Source: Spirosoma endbachense
Lineage (GTDB): Bacteria; Bacteroidota; Bacteroidia; Cytophagales; Spirosomataceae
Length of the DNA stretch: 64,000 nucleotides
Assembly: GCF_010233585.1 (NCBI RefSeq)
Contig: NZ_CP045997.1
Location: 2,045,237 to 2,109,236, forward strand
Direction of reading: 5' to 3'
A program made the translations under genes and the position numbers. The stretch's first letter is position 1. Each line of letters begins with the position of its first letter. The notes beneath the pieces were generated by a model, which saw only the letters and a program-made list of their open reading frames with translations, ran no database searches and was not told the DNA's origin. This document shows, in pieces, positions 7,236 to 16,507 of the stretch.

Positions 7236-9797
7236 ATGAAACACCTTTTGCTGCTGGCGGGCCTTATGGTCGCGTCGCTGTCGGCTTCATCGCAAACGAC
7301 CAACTCCTCATCCACCCGACTGGATTCGCCCGCTCAATTCCTCGGCTATAAAATTGGCGAACGATTTACACCCCATCATCGCGTTCTGGCTTATGCTGAG
7401 CAAGTTGCCCGGCAGATGCCTTCCCGTGTCAAACTCCTCCCCTATGGTACAACCTATGAAGGCCGTCAGTTAATGGCCGTTGCCATCGCTTCGGAAGCGA
7501 ACCTGGCTCGTCTCGACGAGATTCGAACCAACAACCTCAAACGCATTGGCATGCTCGAAGGGCAACCCTCAACGGCAACTCAGCCGCCTATTGCGTGGCT
7601 CAGCTACAACGTTCACGGCAACGAAGCCGTTAGTTCCGAAGCTTTCATGGAAGTCCTGTACCGGCTGTTGAATACAACAGATCCGATTTCCCAGAAAATC
7701 ATGAACACGACGGTTGTCATTCTGGACCCCGGCCTGAATCCGGATGGGCATGACCGGTATGTGAACTGGTACAATCAGATGATGGGTCAGTACGCCGATC
7801 CGACACCCTTCGCCCGTGAACACGTTGAGCCCTGGCCAGGTGGTCGATACACGCACTACCTGTTCGACCCAAACCGCGACTGGGCCTGGCAAACTCAGGA
7901 AATTACACAGCATCGCATGGCGCTCTATCAGCAATGGATGCCTCACCTCCACGGCGATTTTCACGAAATGGGAGTTGAAAGCCCCTATTACTTCGCACCT
8001 TCAGCCAAACCCTATCACGAAGATATTACGCCGTTTCAGCGGCAGTTTCAGCAAACCATTGGCCAATATTGCAGCCGCTATTTTGATCAGAAGGGCTGGC
8101 TCTACTACACCCGCGAGCGTTTTGACCTCTTTTATCCCAGTTACGGCGACACCTACCCAACCTACAACGGGGCCATCGGTATGACCTACGAACAGGGTGG
8201 TAATTCACGGGCTGGTCTGGCTATTGAAAAAAACGATGGCGATACGCTGACCCTTCGCCAACGGATCGACCACCATTATGTAGCCAGCATCGCCACACTT
8301 GAATCGGTAGCCGATCGTCCAGCGGAGGTCGTGAAAGAATTTGGCCAGTTTTTCGACAAATCGCGAAACACACCTATCGGGCCTTACAAAAGCTACCTCA
8401 TTAAATCCAATGGCGATGCCGGGCGCTTAAAATCACTGCAACAGCTTCTGGATCGCAATAAAATCACGTATGGCTATGCGGGCAAAGCACAGACAGTAGC
8501 CGGATTCAATTACACAAGCCAGAAAAACGAAAAATCGGTTGCTATTGCTGCCGAAGACATGGTTATTAGCGCCTATCAGTCAAAGTCGACGTTGCTCAAA
8601 ATTCTGTTTGAACCAAATTCAGCTCTGGAAGACTCCGCAACGTATGACATTACGGCCTGGTCGCTGCCTTATGCTTTCGGTCTGCAAACCTATGGCCTGA
8701 CAACCCGATTAACGCCCGTCGCTTCTCAATCCGCAACGAGTGCGCCCGCTTCGACAACGATCACGAAACCCTATGCTTATGTTGTGCGCTGGCAGTCGCT
8801 CCCGGCCGTGCAACTGCTCGCTGGTTTGCTGAAGCAAAAAGTCAGAGTGAGAGCAGCCGAGAAACCGTTTGAATTAGAAAACAAGACGTATCCCTCGGGA
8901 ACGCTCATTGTAACACGCGCCGGAAATGAACGCTTTGGCGATCGTTTCGATGCCCTCGTTCGGGCCGAAGCCACCAAGTCGGGTGCCGACCTTACACCGG
9001 TCCAGACCGGCTTCGTAGCAAAAGGGTCTGACTTCGGGTCTGATTTTGTAACGGGACTAAAAGCACCCCGTGTGGGCCTCGTTGTGGGCGAAGGGACCCC
9101 TCCACCGGCAGCGGGCGAGGTTTGGCACTTCTTCGATCAGGAGTTGGGCTACCCCATTTCGCTTATCGATGGGAACACGCTCGGGAACGTTGAGTGGAGC
9201 AAACTGGATGTGTTAATTCTGCCAACGAACTACAATTACGCTCGCTTTCTGAACGACAAGAACCTGTCTTCCATCAGAGAGTGGATTCGGGCTGGTGGTA
9301 AACTCATTGCTCTGGAGCGGGCTACATCGTTTCTGGCAGGAAAAGATGGGTTTGATCTGAAAGAGAAAGAAGATAAAAGCGGCAAGGACAAAGCAAAAGA
9401 GAAAAGCAACCCGGCCGACTCGCTTAAGCTCTATGGCAACCGCGAACGGGCAACTATTTCAGATGAAACGCCCGGCAGCATTTATCGCGTTAACATCGAC
9501 ACAACGCACCCACTCGGTTTCGGACTGACAGGCGGCTATTACACCCTGGTGCAGAACACGTTCAATTACGACTTCCTGAAAGATGGCTGGAACGTTGGTT
9601 ACCTGAAGGCCGACAATTATGTAGCTGGCTTCTCGGGTAAAAATGCAAAGGACAAGCTAAAAAATACGCTGCTGATGGGCGTTCAGAATTACGGTCGCGG
9701 AAGCATCGTCTATCTGGCCGATGATCCGCTTTTCCGGGGATTCTGGTACAATGGCAAACTGCTCTTTGGCAATGCCGTATTCATGGTTGGCAACTAG
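7236..9797 (+). CDS. secreted M14-family zinc carboxypeptidase
   Basis: 853 residues with an N-terminal signal peptide (MKHLLLLAGLMVASLSASSQ). The M14 catalytic domain occupies about residues 35-370. HGNE gives zinc ligands His127 and Glu130, DPNRDW holds the substrate-binding Arg, DFHEMG supplies the probable third ligand His243, and TYEQGG holds the catalytic Glu319. The remaining ~480 residues include a Rossmann-like segment (VGLVVGEGTPPPAAG onwards; LDVLILPTNYNYARFLND) seen in large Bacteroidota members. It probably trims peptides in the periplasm or outside the cell. A lysine-rich insert around residues 705-725 (KEKEDKSGKDKAKEKS) is likely a flexible loop. A strong terminator follows. 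Confidence 0.9.
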   Translation: MKHLLLLAGLMVASLSASSQTTNSSSTRLDSPAQFLGYKIGERFTPHHRVLAYAEQVARQMPSRVKLLPYGTTYEGRQLMAVAIASEANLARLDEIRTNNLKRIGMLEGQPSTATQPPIAWLSYNVHGNEAVSSEAFMEVLYRLLNTTDPISQKIMNTTVVILDPGLNPDGHDRYVNWYNQMMGQYADPTPFAREHVEPWPGGRYTHYLFDPNRDWAWQTQEITQHRMALYQQWMPHLHGDFHEMGVESPYYFAPSAKPYHEDITPFQRQFQQTIGQYCSRYFDQKGWLYYTRERFDLFYPSYGDTYPTYNGAIGMTYEQGGNSRAGLAIEKNDGDTLTLRQRIDHHYVASIATLESVADRPAEVVKEFGQFFDKSRNTPIGPYKSYLIKSNGDAGRLKSLQQLLDRNKITYGYAGKAQTVAGFNYTSQKNEKSVAIAAEDMVISAYQSKSTLLKILFEPNSALEDSATYDITAWSLPYAFGLQTYGLTTRLTPVASQSATSAPASTTITKPYAYVVRWQSLPAVQLLAGLLKQKVRVRAAEKPFELENKTYPSGTLIVTRAGNERFGDRFDALVRAEATKSGADLTPVQTGFVAKGSDFGSDFVTGLKAPRVGLVVGEGTPPPAAGEVWHFFDQELGYPISLIDGNTLGNVEWSKLDVLILPTNYNYARFLNDKNLSSIREWIRAGGKLIALERATSFLAGKDGFDLKEKEDKSGKDKAKEKSNPADSLKLYGNRERATISDETPGSIYRVNIDTTHPLGFGLTGGYYTLVQNTFNYDFLKDGWNVGYLKADNYVAGFSGKNAKDKLKNTLLMGVQNYGRGSIVYLADDPLFRGFWYNGKLLFGNAVFMVGN

Positions 9798-9821
9798 TAG
9801 ATTACTTCCTGAACATAAGAA

Positions 9822-9870
9822 TGCCGGGCAATACAGCGATTCAATCGCTGTATTGCCCGGCAACTTTTTA
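9822..9870 (+). terminator. intrinsic terminator of the M14 peptidase gene
   Basis: A perfect 19-bp stem (arms 9822-9840 and 9844-9862, starting TGCCGGGCAATACAG) with a 3-base loop TCA, followed by ACTTTTTATTTT. The T-run overlaps the stop codon of the convergent gene. The stem is unusually long for a bacterial terminator. Confidence 0.85.
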
Positions 9871-11313
9871 TTTTACCAGGATTGGTTTCTCCAGCTCAGT
9901 CTTCATCTCGGCGGGTAGCTGAAAAACCTGACCGTCCTGATTGCAGAAATAGAGGTAGGACGCTGATGGCTTTCGGGCGTTTCCATCGGCCCAGAACGCG
10001 TAAAAACCAGGCTGCGCTGCCACCGGACGCCGTGGATAGGTCTGATTGCGAACCATGTTTTTAGTGATAGCTTTCATGGTTGCCCAGCTCTGTCCCTGAT
10101 TTGTGCTTTTCAGCAGGATCAGGTTGCCACCCGTACCGTATGGCTGTGGCCCCGCTTCGACCGGCCCAATAATCTGCCAGGTTTTCCCCTGTACATAAAG
10201 CGAGCCCATATCGTAATTATGGTCTGATTGAGTCACCCGATGAATGGCCCATTCTTTACCGGTCCAATGGGCAATATGCCATTCATGTGGTCCGTTGGCA
10301 GGGCCGGGGTCGGGGCCTTTGCTGGTGATATACAAAATTATTGGACGGCCAACCTCATCATAATTCACATCGCTGATGTACGCGTTTAATCCCAGACTTT
10401 TATACTCCTTCACCAGGGCCGGATTGGCTATTTCTGCCAATGGCAGGCGAAGCGGCTTCCCGTCAGCCGTGTGCCAGGTTTTCCCAAAATCATCGGTTTC
10501 CGCGTAATAGATGTTGGTGCGATAGTCCAGCCCCGCTCCAACTTTGGTATTGGGATGATAGTTGAATGCACTGCCCACTTTATTCTTCCATTGCCCACTG
10601 GATTGGTAATGACCTTCTTCAATAGTCGCGATATCCTGCCAGGCCGACCAGTTAACGCCATCGGGACTGGTAATGAACGAGATTGTTCGGCGGGGTTTGT
10701 TTGCCCCGTAGATCAGAACGCCACGATCGTAATGTGTCATCAGATTGAAGAAACCCCGGCCCGGCTGGTAATACGTTTGCAGGTACGAAAAGTTGTCGAA
10801 CGGAATGCGTTTCCCGGCGTCATCCTGCCGCGTTGCCGTTATTGGCTCAAACGAACTAATGTCGTATGGTTTACGGCTGCGGTGGATAAAAGACGGGCGT
10901 TCGGTGCCGTGTGAGGTAGAAAACACCCAGATGTATCCCTGAGCATCCAGTTGAATCACCGGATTATCGTGGGCGTCGTCGGTCTTTTTATTGAGCAGGA
11001 GTGTCGGGCGGGATACCATGCCCGTTTTATGGTCGAAGTAGCCGATCATATGGCACAGATCACGGGAAGTAGAATCTGTCACACCTCCATAACAGAAAAA
11101 CGTCCGCTGAACAGCTGGGGCATAGACCGAAAACGGGTAATGATTCGCGGGGTAGGTGCCTAAACCACCACTGTATTTATAAGCGTACTCATTGTTGGTA
11201 GGGCCGATGAAATACCAGATTCCGCGATAACCAGCGGCTTTCTGATTGAGGGTCTGCGCCTGTCCCGTAGACGTTACGGCCAGACACAGCACGGCGACAA
11301 GGATACGTAACAT
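9868..11313 (-). CDS. secreted BNR_4-type beta-propeller protein (possible carbohydrate-active enzyme)
   Basis: 481 residues with a signal peptide (MLRILVAVLCLAVTSTGQAQ). Aspartate-box-like and propeller repeats are visible: SPDGVNWSAWQDI, TDDFGKTWHTADG, STNQGQSWATM. The motifs GYRGIWYFIG near the N-terminus, DAHDNPVIQLDAQGYIWVFS and SDHNYDMGSLYV match the BNR repeat family PF15892, which also contains polysaccharide lyases of the PL24/PL25 type. A lyase or glycosidase role is possible but I cannot identify catalytic residues with confidence. It is convergent with the M14 peptidase and divergent from the GH9 cellulase, which supports polysaccharide use. Confidence 0.65.
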   Translation of the reverse strand: MLRILVAVLCLAVTSTGQAQTLNQKAAGYRGIWYFIGPTNNEYAYKYSGGLGTYPANHYPFSVYAPAVQRTFFCYGGVTDSTSRDLCHMIGYFDHKTGMVSRPTLLLNKKTDDAHDNPVIQLDAQGYIWVFSTSHGTERPSFIHRSRKPYDISSFEPITATRQDDAGKRIPFDNFSYLQTYYQPGRGFFNLMTHYDRGVLIYGANKPRRTISFITSPDGVNWSAWQDIATIEEGHYQSSGQWKNKVGSAFNYHPNTKVGAGLDYRTNIYYAETDDFGKTWHTADGKPLRLPLAEIANPALVKEYKSLGLNAYISDVNYDEVGRPIILYITSKGPDPGPANGPHEWHIAHWTGKEWAIHRVTQSDHNYDMGSLYVQGKTWQIIGPVEAGPQPYGTGGNLILLKSTNQGQSWATMKAITKNMVRNQTYPRRPVAAQPGFYAFWADGNARKPSASYLYFCNQDGQVFQLPAEMKTELEKPILVK

Positions 11314-11631
11314 TCGTAGCGTCGGGTTAAAACGTCTATAGTATTCTTAAAACTGACGAATGGAACGTTTCTACCCGAAAAATAGCCATCAGTCAGAAGG
11401 TAGGTCATTCAAACTGGCGATGGCAAAAAGTTTAAATTTTTCACATAAAGCAAACTAGAAAATTAAAATTAACACCAGTCAATATCTTCTGGTAAACATT
11501 TTCCAATTTGTTTAAGCAGAAAAAAACACAGTCGACTCCCCAAAATATACGCTTCAGGCGAATCATACTCCTTTAGGTTGGCTGTCTCATCTACTTTGCT
11601 GGCTCATTTTTTAACTAAAACAGTAAAGCGT
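11314..11631. other. divergent intergenic region between BNR_4 and GH9 genes
   Basis: About 320 AT-rich bases. No tRNA, strong hairpin or open frame is visible. CTACTTTGCTGG at 11590-11601 is one base short of the TAnnTTTG promoter element and lies about 35 bases before the cellulase start, so it is a weak promoter candidate. Confidence 0.4.
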
Positions 11632-14600
11632 ATGAAAAAAGCAAAACGGTTTTTCCGTTTAGGTGTAGGCTTTTGCCTGAGTTGGATTTTGTCGGGTTGG
11701 TTAAGTCCGCTAGCCGTCAGGGCTCAGTCGGTCAGTAAACAGATTATTGTCGATCAGTTCGGGTGGCGATTGTCGGCGAAGAAAATGGTTGTCTTTGCGA
11801 ATCCCATTACCGGACAGAACGCCGGAACACCCTACATACCGGGCGGGCAGTTTCAGGTGCGTCGATCAGCCGATAATGTGGATGTGTTTACGGGCGCAGT
11901 GGTCCAGTGGAATGGCGGTAGCACGCACGAAGATTCGGGCGATAAAGCGTGGCATGGTGATTTTTCGAGCCTGACAACGCCGGGGACCTATTACGTTTAT
12001 GACCCTACGAATAACCTTCGGTCGTATGATTTCGAACTGAGGGACGATATCTACGCTGCGGCCCTGAAAGCATCGACACGAACGTTCTATTACCAGCGTT
12101 CCGGTACATCAATTCCGGCGCAGTACGGCGGCAGCTGGACACACGGCCCGGCTCACATGCAAGATGCGAACGCGTTGCTCTATACGGGTTCTGCCCAGGC
12201 AGGTACGCAGCGTAACGTGACAGGTGGCTGGTATGATGCGGGCGATTACAATAAGTATATCCCGTTTCTGAACCACACGCTCTGGAATCTGATGGTGGGT
12301 TATGAACTCCGCCCATTGGCATTCGCAGACAACACCAGCATTCCGGAATCGGGCAATGGCGTGCCGGATCTGCTCGATGAACTTAAATGGGAACTTGACT
12401 GGATGCTGCGAATGCAGGCTGCCAATGGCGGGGTTCATAATCGCGTTACCGTAACTAGTTATGACAACGGCACAGATGATCCCTCAACCGATACACAGCC
12501 ACGTTACTACACACCCGTAACCACCTGGTCGACAGCCACCTTCGCAGCTATCATGGCGCATGCGGCCCGGATTTACAGTGGGTATGCCGGTCAGTATCCA
12601 GCCTACGCCAGCACACTCCGTACAGCCGCTGAAAATGCCTGGGCTTACCTCGAAGCCAATGCGACCATGCAACCCGCATCAGGAAAAGATGGTGCCAGCA
12701 CGGCTGCAGCTGATGCCGGTTCTGATTCAAATGACGACAAAAGACGACGGATTGCCGCAGCGGCCGAACTATTCGCCACAACGGGTACGGCTAAATACAA
12801 ATCGTTTTTTGAGGCTAATTACAACGATATCGGCGGCACCAGTGAAAACGGGTTTCATCCGTTCTCGGCGGGCCATCTGGATGCGTCGCTTTGCTGGGAA
12901 TTGAATCGTGCCTACTATGTTTATGCCAAAGCCAGCGGCTCTACGCCAGCCATCGTTTCGGCCATTAAAGACAAGTTCAAGAATACAATGGACTGGCCTG
13001 TGGAAGCGTATTACACCCAGAAGAATGACCCCTACCTGGGCTTTATGTGGACCGGGCATTATTCATGGGGCTCAAATCTGCAAAAAGCACTCTGGGCAAT
13101 GCTGCCGATTCTGGCCGTCGATCTAAATGTCAATCCCGCCAAGAACGCTCTGTACAAAGAGATTGCCGAAGAGTATCTTCACTACTTTCATGGCAGGAAT
13201 CCATTGTCATGGATTTATCTGAGTAATATGGGAAGCCGGGAGGCCAACGCCGGGGGCGACAACAGCGTCGATGAGTTCTACCACAGTTGGTTTCGGGATG
13301 GTTCGGCCCGTTATGATGGTGCCGGATCTCAGTTTGGGCCACCACCGGGCTACGTGGTTGGCGGACCGAATGTCTATTATGGCGGTACGGCTTCTCCACC
13401 CAAAGGTCAGCCCGCAATGAAAGCCTACCGGAACTGGAACACGTCTTACCCGGAACCCTCCTGGGAAATCACCGAACCGGCCATTTATAATCAGGCTGGC
13501 TATACGTTCCTGGTCGCGTATTTCACGACGCCCTCCGATACGCCCCCACCAGCCACGCTGACAATATCGAGCAACAGTCCAGTCTGTGCCGGACAAACGC
13601 TGAACCTGGTAGCCAATGGCGCTCCTGCCGGAGCCACTTTTCAATGGAATGGTCCGAACGGGTTTACGTCGACTGTTGCTAATCCAGGCATCCCGAACGC
13701 AACGACGGCAGCATCCGACACCTACTCTCTCACCGTGACCAGCAGCACAGAAGCGGCCAAAACAGCTAGTATTGTTGTTACGGTTAATGCCTTGCCAATC
13801 GCTTCGGCGTCGAGCAATAGCCCCATCGCAGGTGGGCAAACCCTGACGCTGACGGCTGGCAACGCAGGTGCCGGAGCGACGTATAGCTGGCAAGGTCCTA
13901 ATGGTTATTCGGGCAACGGTCAGAACGTTTCAGTGGCAAACGTAACGGCATCTGCATCAGGAACCTATACGGTAACGGTCGGCTTAAGTGGTTGCACCAG
14001 CACGGCTACAACAGTTGTATCTGTTACGGGCACAACACCCGGACCCGGTGCTGGTTCGCAAATCATTTACGAAGATGCCCTGCAAACGGGTTGGGCCGAC
14101 TGGTCGTGGAGCACATCGCGCAACTACAACAATACCTCGCCGGTCTATAGTCAGGCGAAGTCGCTGGCCGTACAGCATACTGCCGGTTGGGGCGCATTGT
14201 ACCTACATTCGGAGACGCCAATTACGTTAAGCGCTTATCCATACCTGAAATTCTGGGTACATGGCGGAACCAGTGGAACCCAGCGAATGCAGGTTGTGAT
14301 TAACAGCAGTGGCTCGTATGAGTTCAGCGCCAAAGCCAACCAATGGACATTAATCACCGTTCCGTTCTCGGCTTTCGGCAATCCGGCAACGCTCCGGGAT
14401 ATATTCATTCAGGATGTAACGAATCAGGCTCAGCCTGCCTATTACATCGACCAGTTGCAGCTAGCCTCCGGGCAGGGCGAAAACCCACCCCCTTCGGTTG
14501 TCGTCAGCGCGTCAAGCAATAGCCCCATCTGTACCGCCCAACCGCTGAACCTGTCGGCAACCGTAACGAATGCTCAGGCGGGTACTACGTACCAATGGAA

Positions 14601-15723
14601 CGGCCCGAATGGATTCACTTCCTCTACGATTAGTCCAACGATTCCTGCTGCGTCCTCATTAGCTTCGGGAACGTATAAGCTAACCGTAGTGAGCAATGGC
14701 GTTTCTTATACGGCAGCTACCACGGTTACGGTTAAACCCTTACCAGTAGCTCAGGCTTCCAGCAACAGCCCGGTAACGGCAGGCCAGACCCTGAATCTGA
14801 CAGCAGCCAACGCGGGTTCGGGAGCAGGTTATCAATGGAATGGACCGAATGGCTTTGCCTCAACGACTCAGAATCCGGCTATTTCTTCGGTAACGACAGC
14901 TGCATCAGGTCAATACACATTGACCGTTACGCTGGCCGGATGTGCCAGTACGGCCACAACCAGCGTAACCGTAACAGGCGGCACGACCGATCCTGACCCT
15001 GTTCCAACCGGTTATCTGATTTACGATGACGCGCTCAAAGCGCAATGGTATGACTGGTCATGGAGCACAACGCGTAATTATGCCAACGGAACGCCCGTAA
15101 AAGCTGGCTCGAAGTCACTGGCCGTACAATACACGGCAGGCTGGGGTGGTTTGTATCTGCATCCGGAAACAGCGATCAATCTCGCAGCCTACACGCACGT
15201 CCAGTTCTGGGTACACGGTGGTAGCGCAACTGGCAAACGGTTCGACGTTATGATTAACGACAACTACAAAACCTACACAGTCCAGCCCGCTGCCAACACC
15301 TGGGCTCTGGTTTCGATTCCGCTATCGGCGCTCAACAGCCCCGCCACCCTGAAGGATCTGTATATTCAGGACACGGGCGGTTCGATCAGTACACCATTCT
15401 ACATCGATAACCTTCAACTGGTCAAGTTATCGTCGGCGCGGGTGATTGCGGAACAACCGGAAGGAAAACCAACGGTACAGATTTCACCAAACCCGGTTTC
15501 TGGCAATCAGGGAGTTGTGCATTTATCATTCAGCAACTTCCCGGTCAACGAGACACTAACCGTTCAGCTTGTCAATGAGCAGGGTCGATCAGTACATCAG
15601 GAGAGTCTTGTTCTCGCTGGTCGTGAGCAGTCGATAACACTCCATAAACTGCGTACAGGCACTTATTTGCTTACGGTTTATGGTCAGACAACGCAGATTA
15701 CACAGCGTCTGGTCGTCGACTAA
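11632..15723 (+). CDS. multidomain GH9 endoglucanase with Ig-like and carbohydrate-binding modules and a T9SS sorting domain
   Basis: 1363 residues from ATG at 11632 (MKKAKRFFRLGVGF...; the longer frame needs a TTG). Order: signal peptide (to VRAQ); N-terminal Ig-like CelD-type domain (about 35-130); GH9 catalytic domain (about 140-635) with GGWYDAGDYNKY (Asp202 and Asp205), the His motif YFHGRNPLSWIY and TEPAIYNQAGY (catalytic acid Glu615); then two tandem copies of an Ig-Ig-binding block; and a C-terminal T9SS type A sorting domain (about 1280-1363, ISPNPVSGNQG ... GTYLLTVYG). It should hydrolyse beta-1,4-glucan, exported by the T9SS and released or anchored at the cell surface. The duplicated ~310-residue block is described as a repeat. 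No partner scaffold is present. Confidence 0.92.
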   Translation: MKKAKRFFRLGVGFCLSWILSGWLSPLAVRAQSVSKQIIVDQFGWRLSAKKMVVFANPITGQNAGTPYIPGGQFQVRRSADNVDVFTGAVVQWNGGSTHEDSGDKAWHGDFSSLTTPGTYYVYDPTNNLRSYDFELRDDIYAAALKASTRTFYYQRSGTSIPAQYGGSWTHGPAHMQDANALLYTGSAQAGTQRNVTGGWYDAGDYNKYIPFLNHTLWNLMVGYELRPLAFADNTSIPESGNGVPDLLDELKWELDWMLRMQAANGGVHNRVTVTSYDNGTDDPSTDTQPRYYTPVTTWSTATFAAIMAHAARIYSGYAGQYPAYASTLRTAAENAWAYLEANATMQPASGKDGASTAAADAGSDSNDDKRRRIAAAAELFATTGTAKYKSFFEANYNDIGGTSENGFHPFSAGHLDASLCWELNRAYYVYAKASGSTPAIVSAIKDKFKNTMDWPVEAYYTQKNDPYLGFMWTGHYSWGSNLQKALWAMLPILAVDLNVNPAKNALYKEIAEEYLHYFHGRNPLSWIYLSNMGSREANAGGDNSVDEFYHSWFRDGSARYDGAGSQFGPPPGYVVGGPNVYYGGTASPPKGQPAMKAYRNWNTSYPEPSWEITEPAIYNQAGYTFLVAYFTTPSDTPPPATLTISSNSPVCAGQTLNLVANGAPAGATFQWNGPNGFTSTVANPGIPNATTAASDTYSLTVTSSTEAAKTASIVVTVNALPIASASSNSPIAGGQTLTLTAGNAGAGATYSWQGPNGYSGNGQNVSVANVTASASGTYTVTVGLSGCTSTATTVVSVTGTTPGPGAGSQIIYEDALQTGWADWSWSTSRNYNNTSPVYSQAKSLAVQHTAGWGALYLHSETPITLSAYPYLKFWVHGGTSGTQRMQVVINSSGSYEFSAKANQWTLITVPFSAFGNPATLRDIFIQDVTNQAQPAYYIDQLQLASGQGENPPPSVVVSASSNSPICTAQPLNLSATVTNAQAGTTYQWNGPNGFTSSTISPTIPAASSLASGTYKLTVVSNGVSYTAATTVTVKPLPVAQASSNSPVTAGQTLNLTAANAGSGAGYQWNGPNGFASTTQNPAISSVTTAASGQYTLTVTLAGCASTATTSVTVTGGTTDPDPVPTGYLIYDDALKAQWYDWSWSTTRNYANGTPVKAGSKSLAVQYTAGWGGLYLHPETAINLAAYTHVQFWVHGGSATGKRFDVMINDNYKTYTVQPAANTWALVSIPLSALNSPATLKDLYIQDTGGSISTPFYIDNLQLVKLSSARVIAEQPEGKPTVQISPNPVSGNQGVVHLSFSNFPVNETLTVQLVNEQGRSVHQESLVLAGREQSITLHKLRTGTYLLTVYGQTTQITQRLVVD
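13548..15430 (+). repeat. tandem duplication of an Ig-Ig-carbohydrate-binding block inside the GH9 gene
   Basis: Block one (about 13548-14480) and block two (about 14496-15430) each hold two Ig-like units that start with SSNSP and end in a TYxLTV strand, then a binding module starting IIYEDALQTGWADWSWS or LIYDDALKAQWYDWSWS and ending in YIDQLQL or YIDNLQL. DNA identity is moderate, so the duplication is not recent. Confidence 0.8.
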
Positions 15724-15769
15724 ATTCAGTGATTCACATCATTAAATTCACAAGATTCGCTCTATATCT

Positions 15770-15868
15770 ACAGTCAGGTCTTAAGCCCTACCACAGTTTG
15801 GTTGCGTATCACTAGTAACCACGTTCCGCCGTTATGGTAGCACGGTTCGAAGCGAAAGGCCTGACTGT
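15770..15868. repeat. structured intergenic element after the GH9 gene (copy 1 of a CACGG-TCGAAG family)
   Basis: Three nested stems: 15770-15782 with 15856-15868 (13 pairs, one G-U), CTACCA 15788-15793 with TGGTAG 15835-15840, and 15799-15805 with 15815-15821. It shares CACAGTTT and GCACGGTTCGAAG with a second element at 41866-41941. It could be a REP/MITE-like dispersed repeat or the 3' end structure of the cellulase mRNA. The rest of the 331-base gap up to the VOC gene holds the long inverted repeat listed next and nothing else recognisable. Confidence 0.45.
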
Positions 15869-15935
15869 ATTTCACTAAGTAGCCACTAATTGATTCAGCC
15901 TTGGTTTATGATAAACTATATCGATCACTTATGTA

Positions 15936-16017
15936 TGTCCAGCTTTTAGCATCTACATGTAGTACGAAATTTAATTTACGGAATTTCGTACTACATGTAG
16001 ATACTAAAAGCTGGACA
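15936..16017. repeat. 36-nt near-perfect inverted repeat upstream of the VOC gene
   Basis: Arms 15936-15971 and 15982-16017 are complementary at 35 of 36 positions around a 10-base centre. Each arm itself contains the palindrome CTACATGTAG. The element ends 37 bases before the VOC start codon. It may be the end structure of a small mobile element, a terminator for the upstream region, or a regulator-binding site. Confidence 0.7.
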
Positions 16018-16054
16018 AGGCTTTATGTCTTTTAATTCATAAGGAGAAAAAACG

Positions 16055-16507
16055 ATGACAAAAAATAAATTACTCCGAATGGACAATGTCGGCATCGTGG
16101 TAGAATCCCTCGATGAGACCATCCTTTTTTTCGCCGAGCTTGGCCTGAAACTCGAAGGGCGTACCAGGGTCGAAGGAGAATGGGCCGGGCGCGTCACGGG
16201 ACTAGGTACTCAAAGCGTCGAGATCGCGATGATGGTCACTCCCGATGGCCACAGCCGACTCGAGATTTCGCAATTTCTCACTCCGCCTGTTGTCTCAGAT
16301 CACCGGAACGCCCCTGTGAATGCGCTCGGCTACCTACGCGTCATGTTCACCGTGGAGGACATTGACGAGTTGCTCGACAGGCTCCGCAAGATCGGCGCCG
16401 AGCTCGTCGGCGAAGTGGTTCAGTACGAGTCCTCGTACCGGTTATGCTATATCCGCGGCCCCGAAGGACTTCTCATCGGGCTGGCCGAACAACTGGGTAC
16501 TAAATGA
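16055..16507 (+). CDS. VOC-family (glyoxalase/bleomycin-resistance fold) protein, probably acquired
   Basis: 150 residues with the paired beta-alpha-beta-beta-beta units of the vicinal oxygen chelate fold: unit one LRMDNVGIVVESLDETILFF, unit two LGYLRVMFTVEDIDELLDRL, ending CYIRGPEGLLIGLAEQL with the usual C-terminal Glu-containing strand. Members range from lactoylglutathione lyases to dioxygenases and antibiotic-binding proteins; no specific substrate can be assigned. The gene looks foreign: it is preceded by a strong Shine-Dalgarno AAGGAG eight bases before ATG, rare in this phylum, and codon choice is much richer in C and G at third positions (GTC, CTC, GCC, ATC) than its neighbours. Confidence 0.75.
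   Translation: MTKNKLLRMDNVGIVVESLDETILFFAELGLKLEGRTRVEGEWAGRVTGLGTQSVEIAMMVTPDGHSRLEISQFLTPPVVSDHRNAPVNALGYLRVMFTVEDIDELLDRLRKIGAELVGEVVQYESSYRLCYIRGPEGLLIGLAEQLGTK

Noticed and set aside
13207..13893. 228-residue frame antisense to the GH9 gene
   Set aside because: Composition follows the complement of the cellulase codons and it has no start context; a shadow frame.
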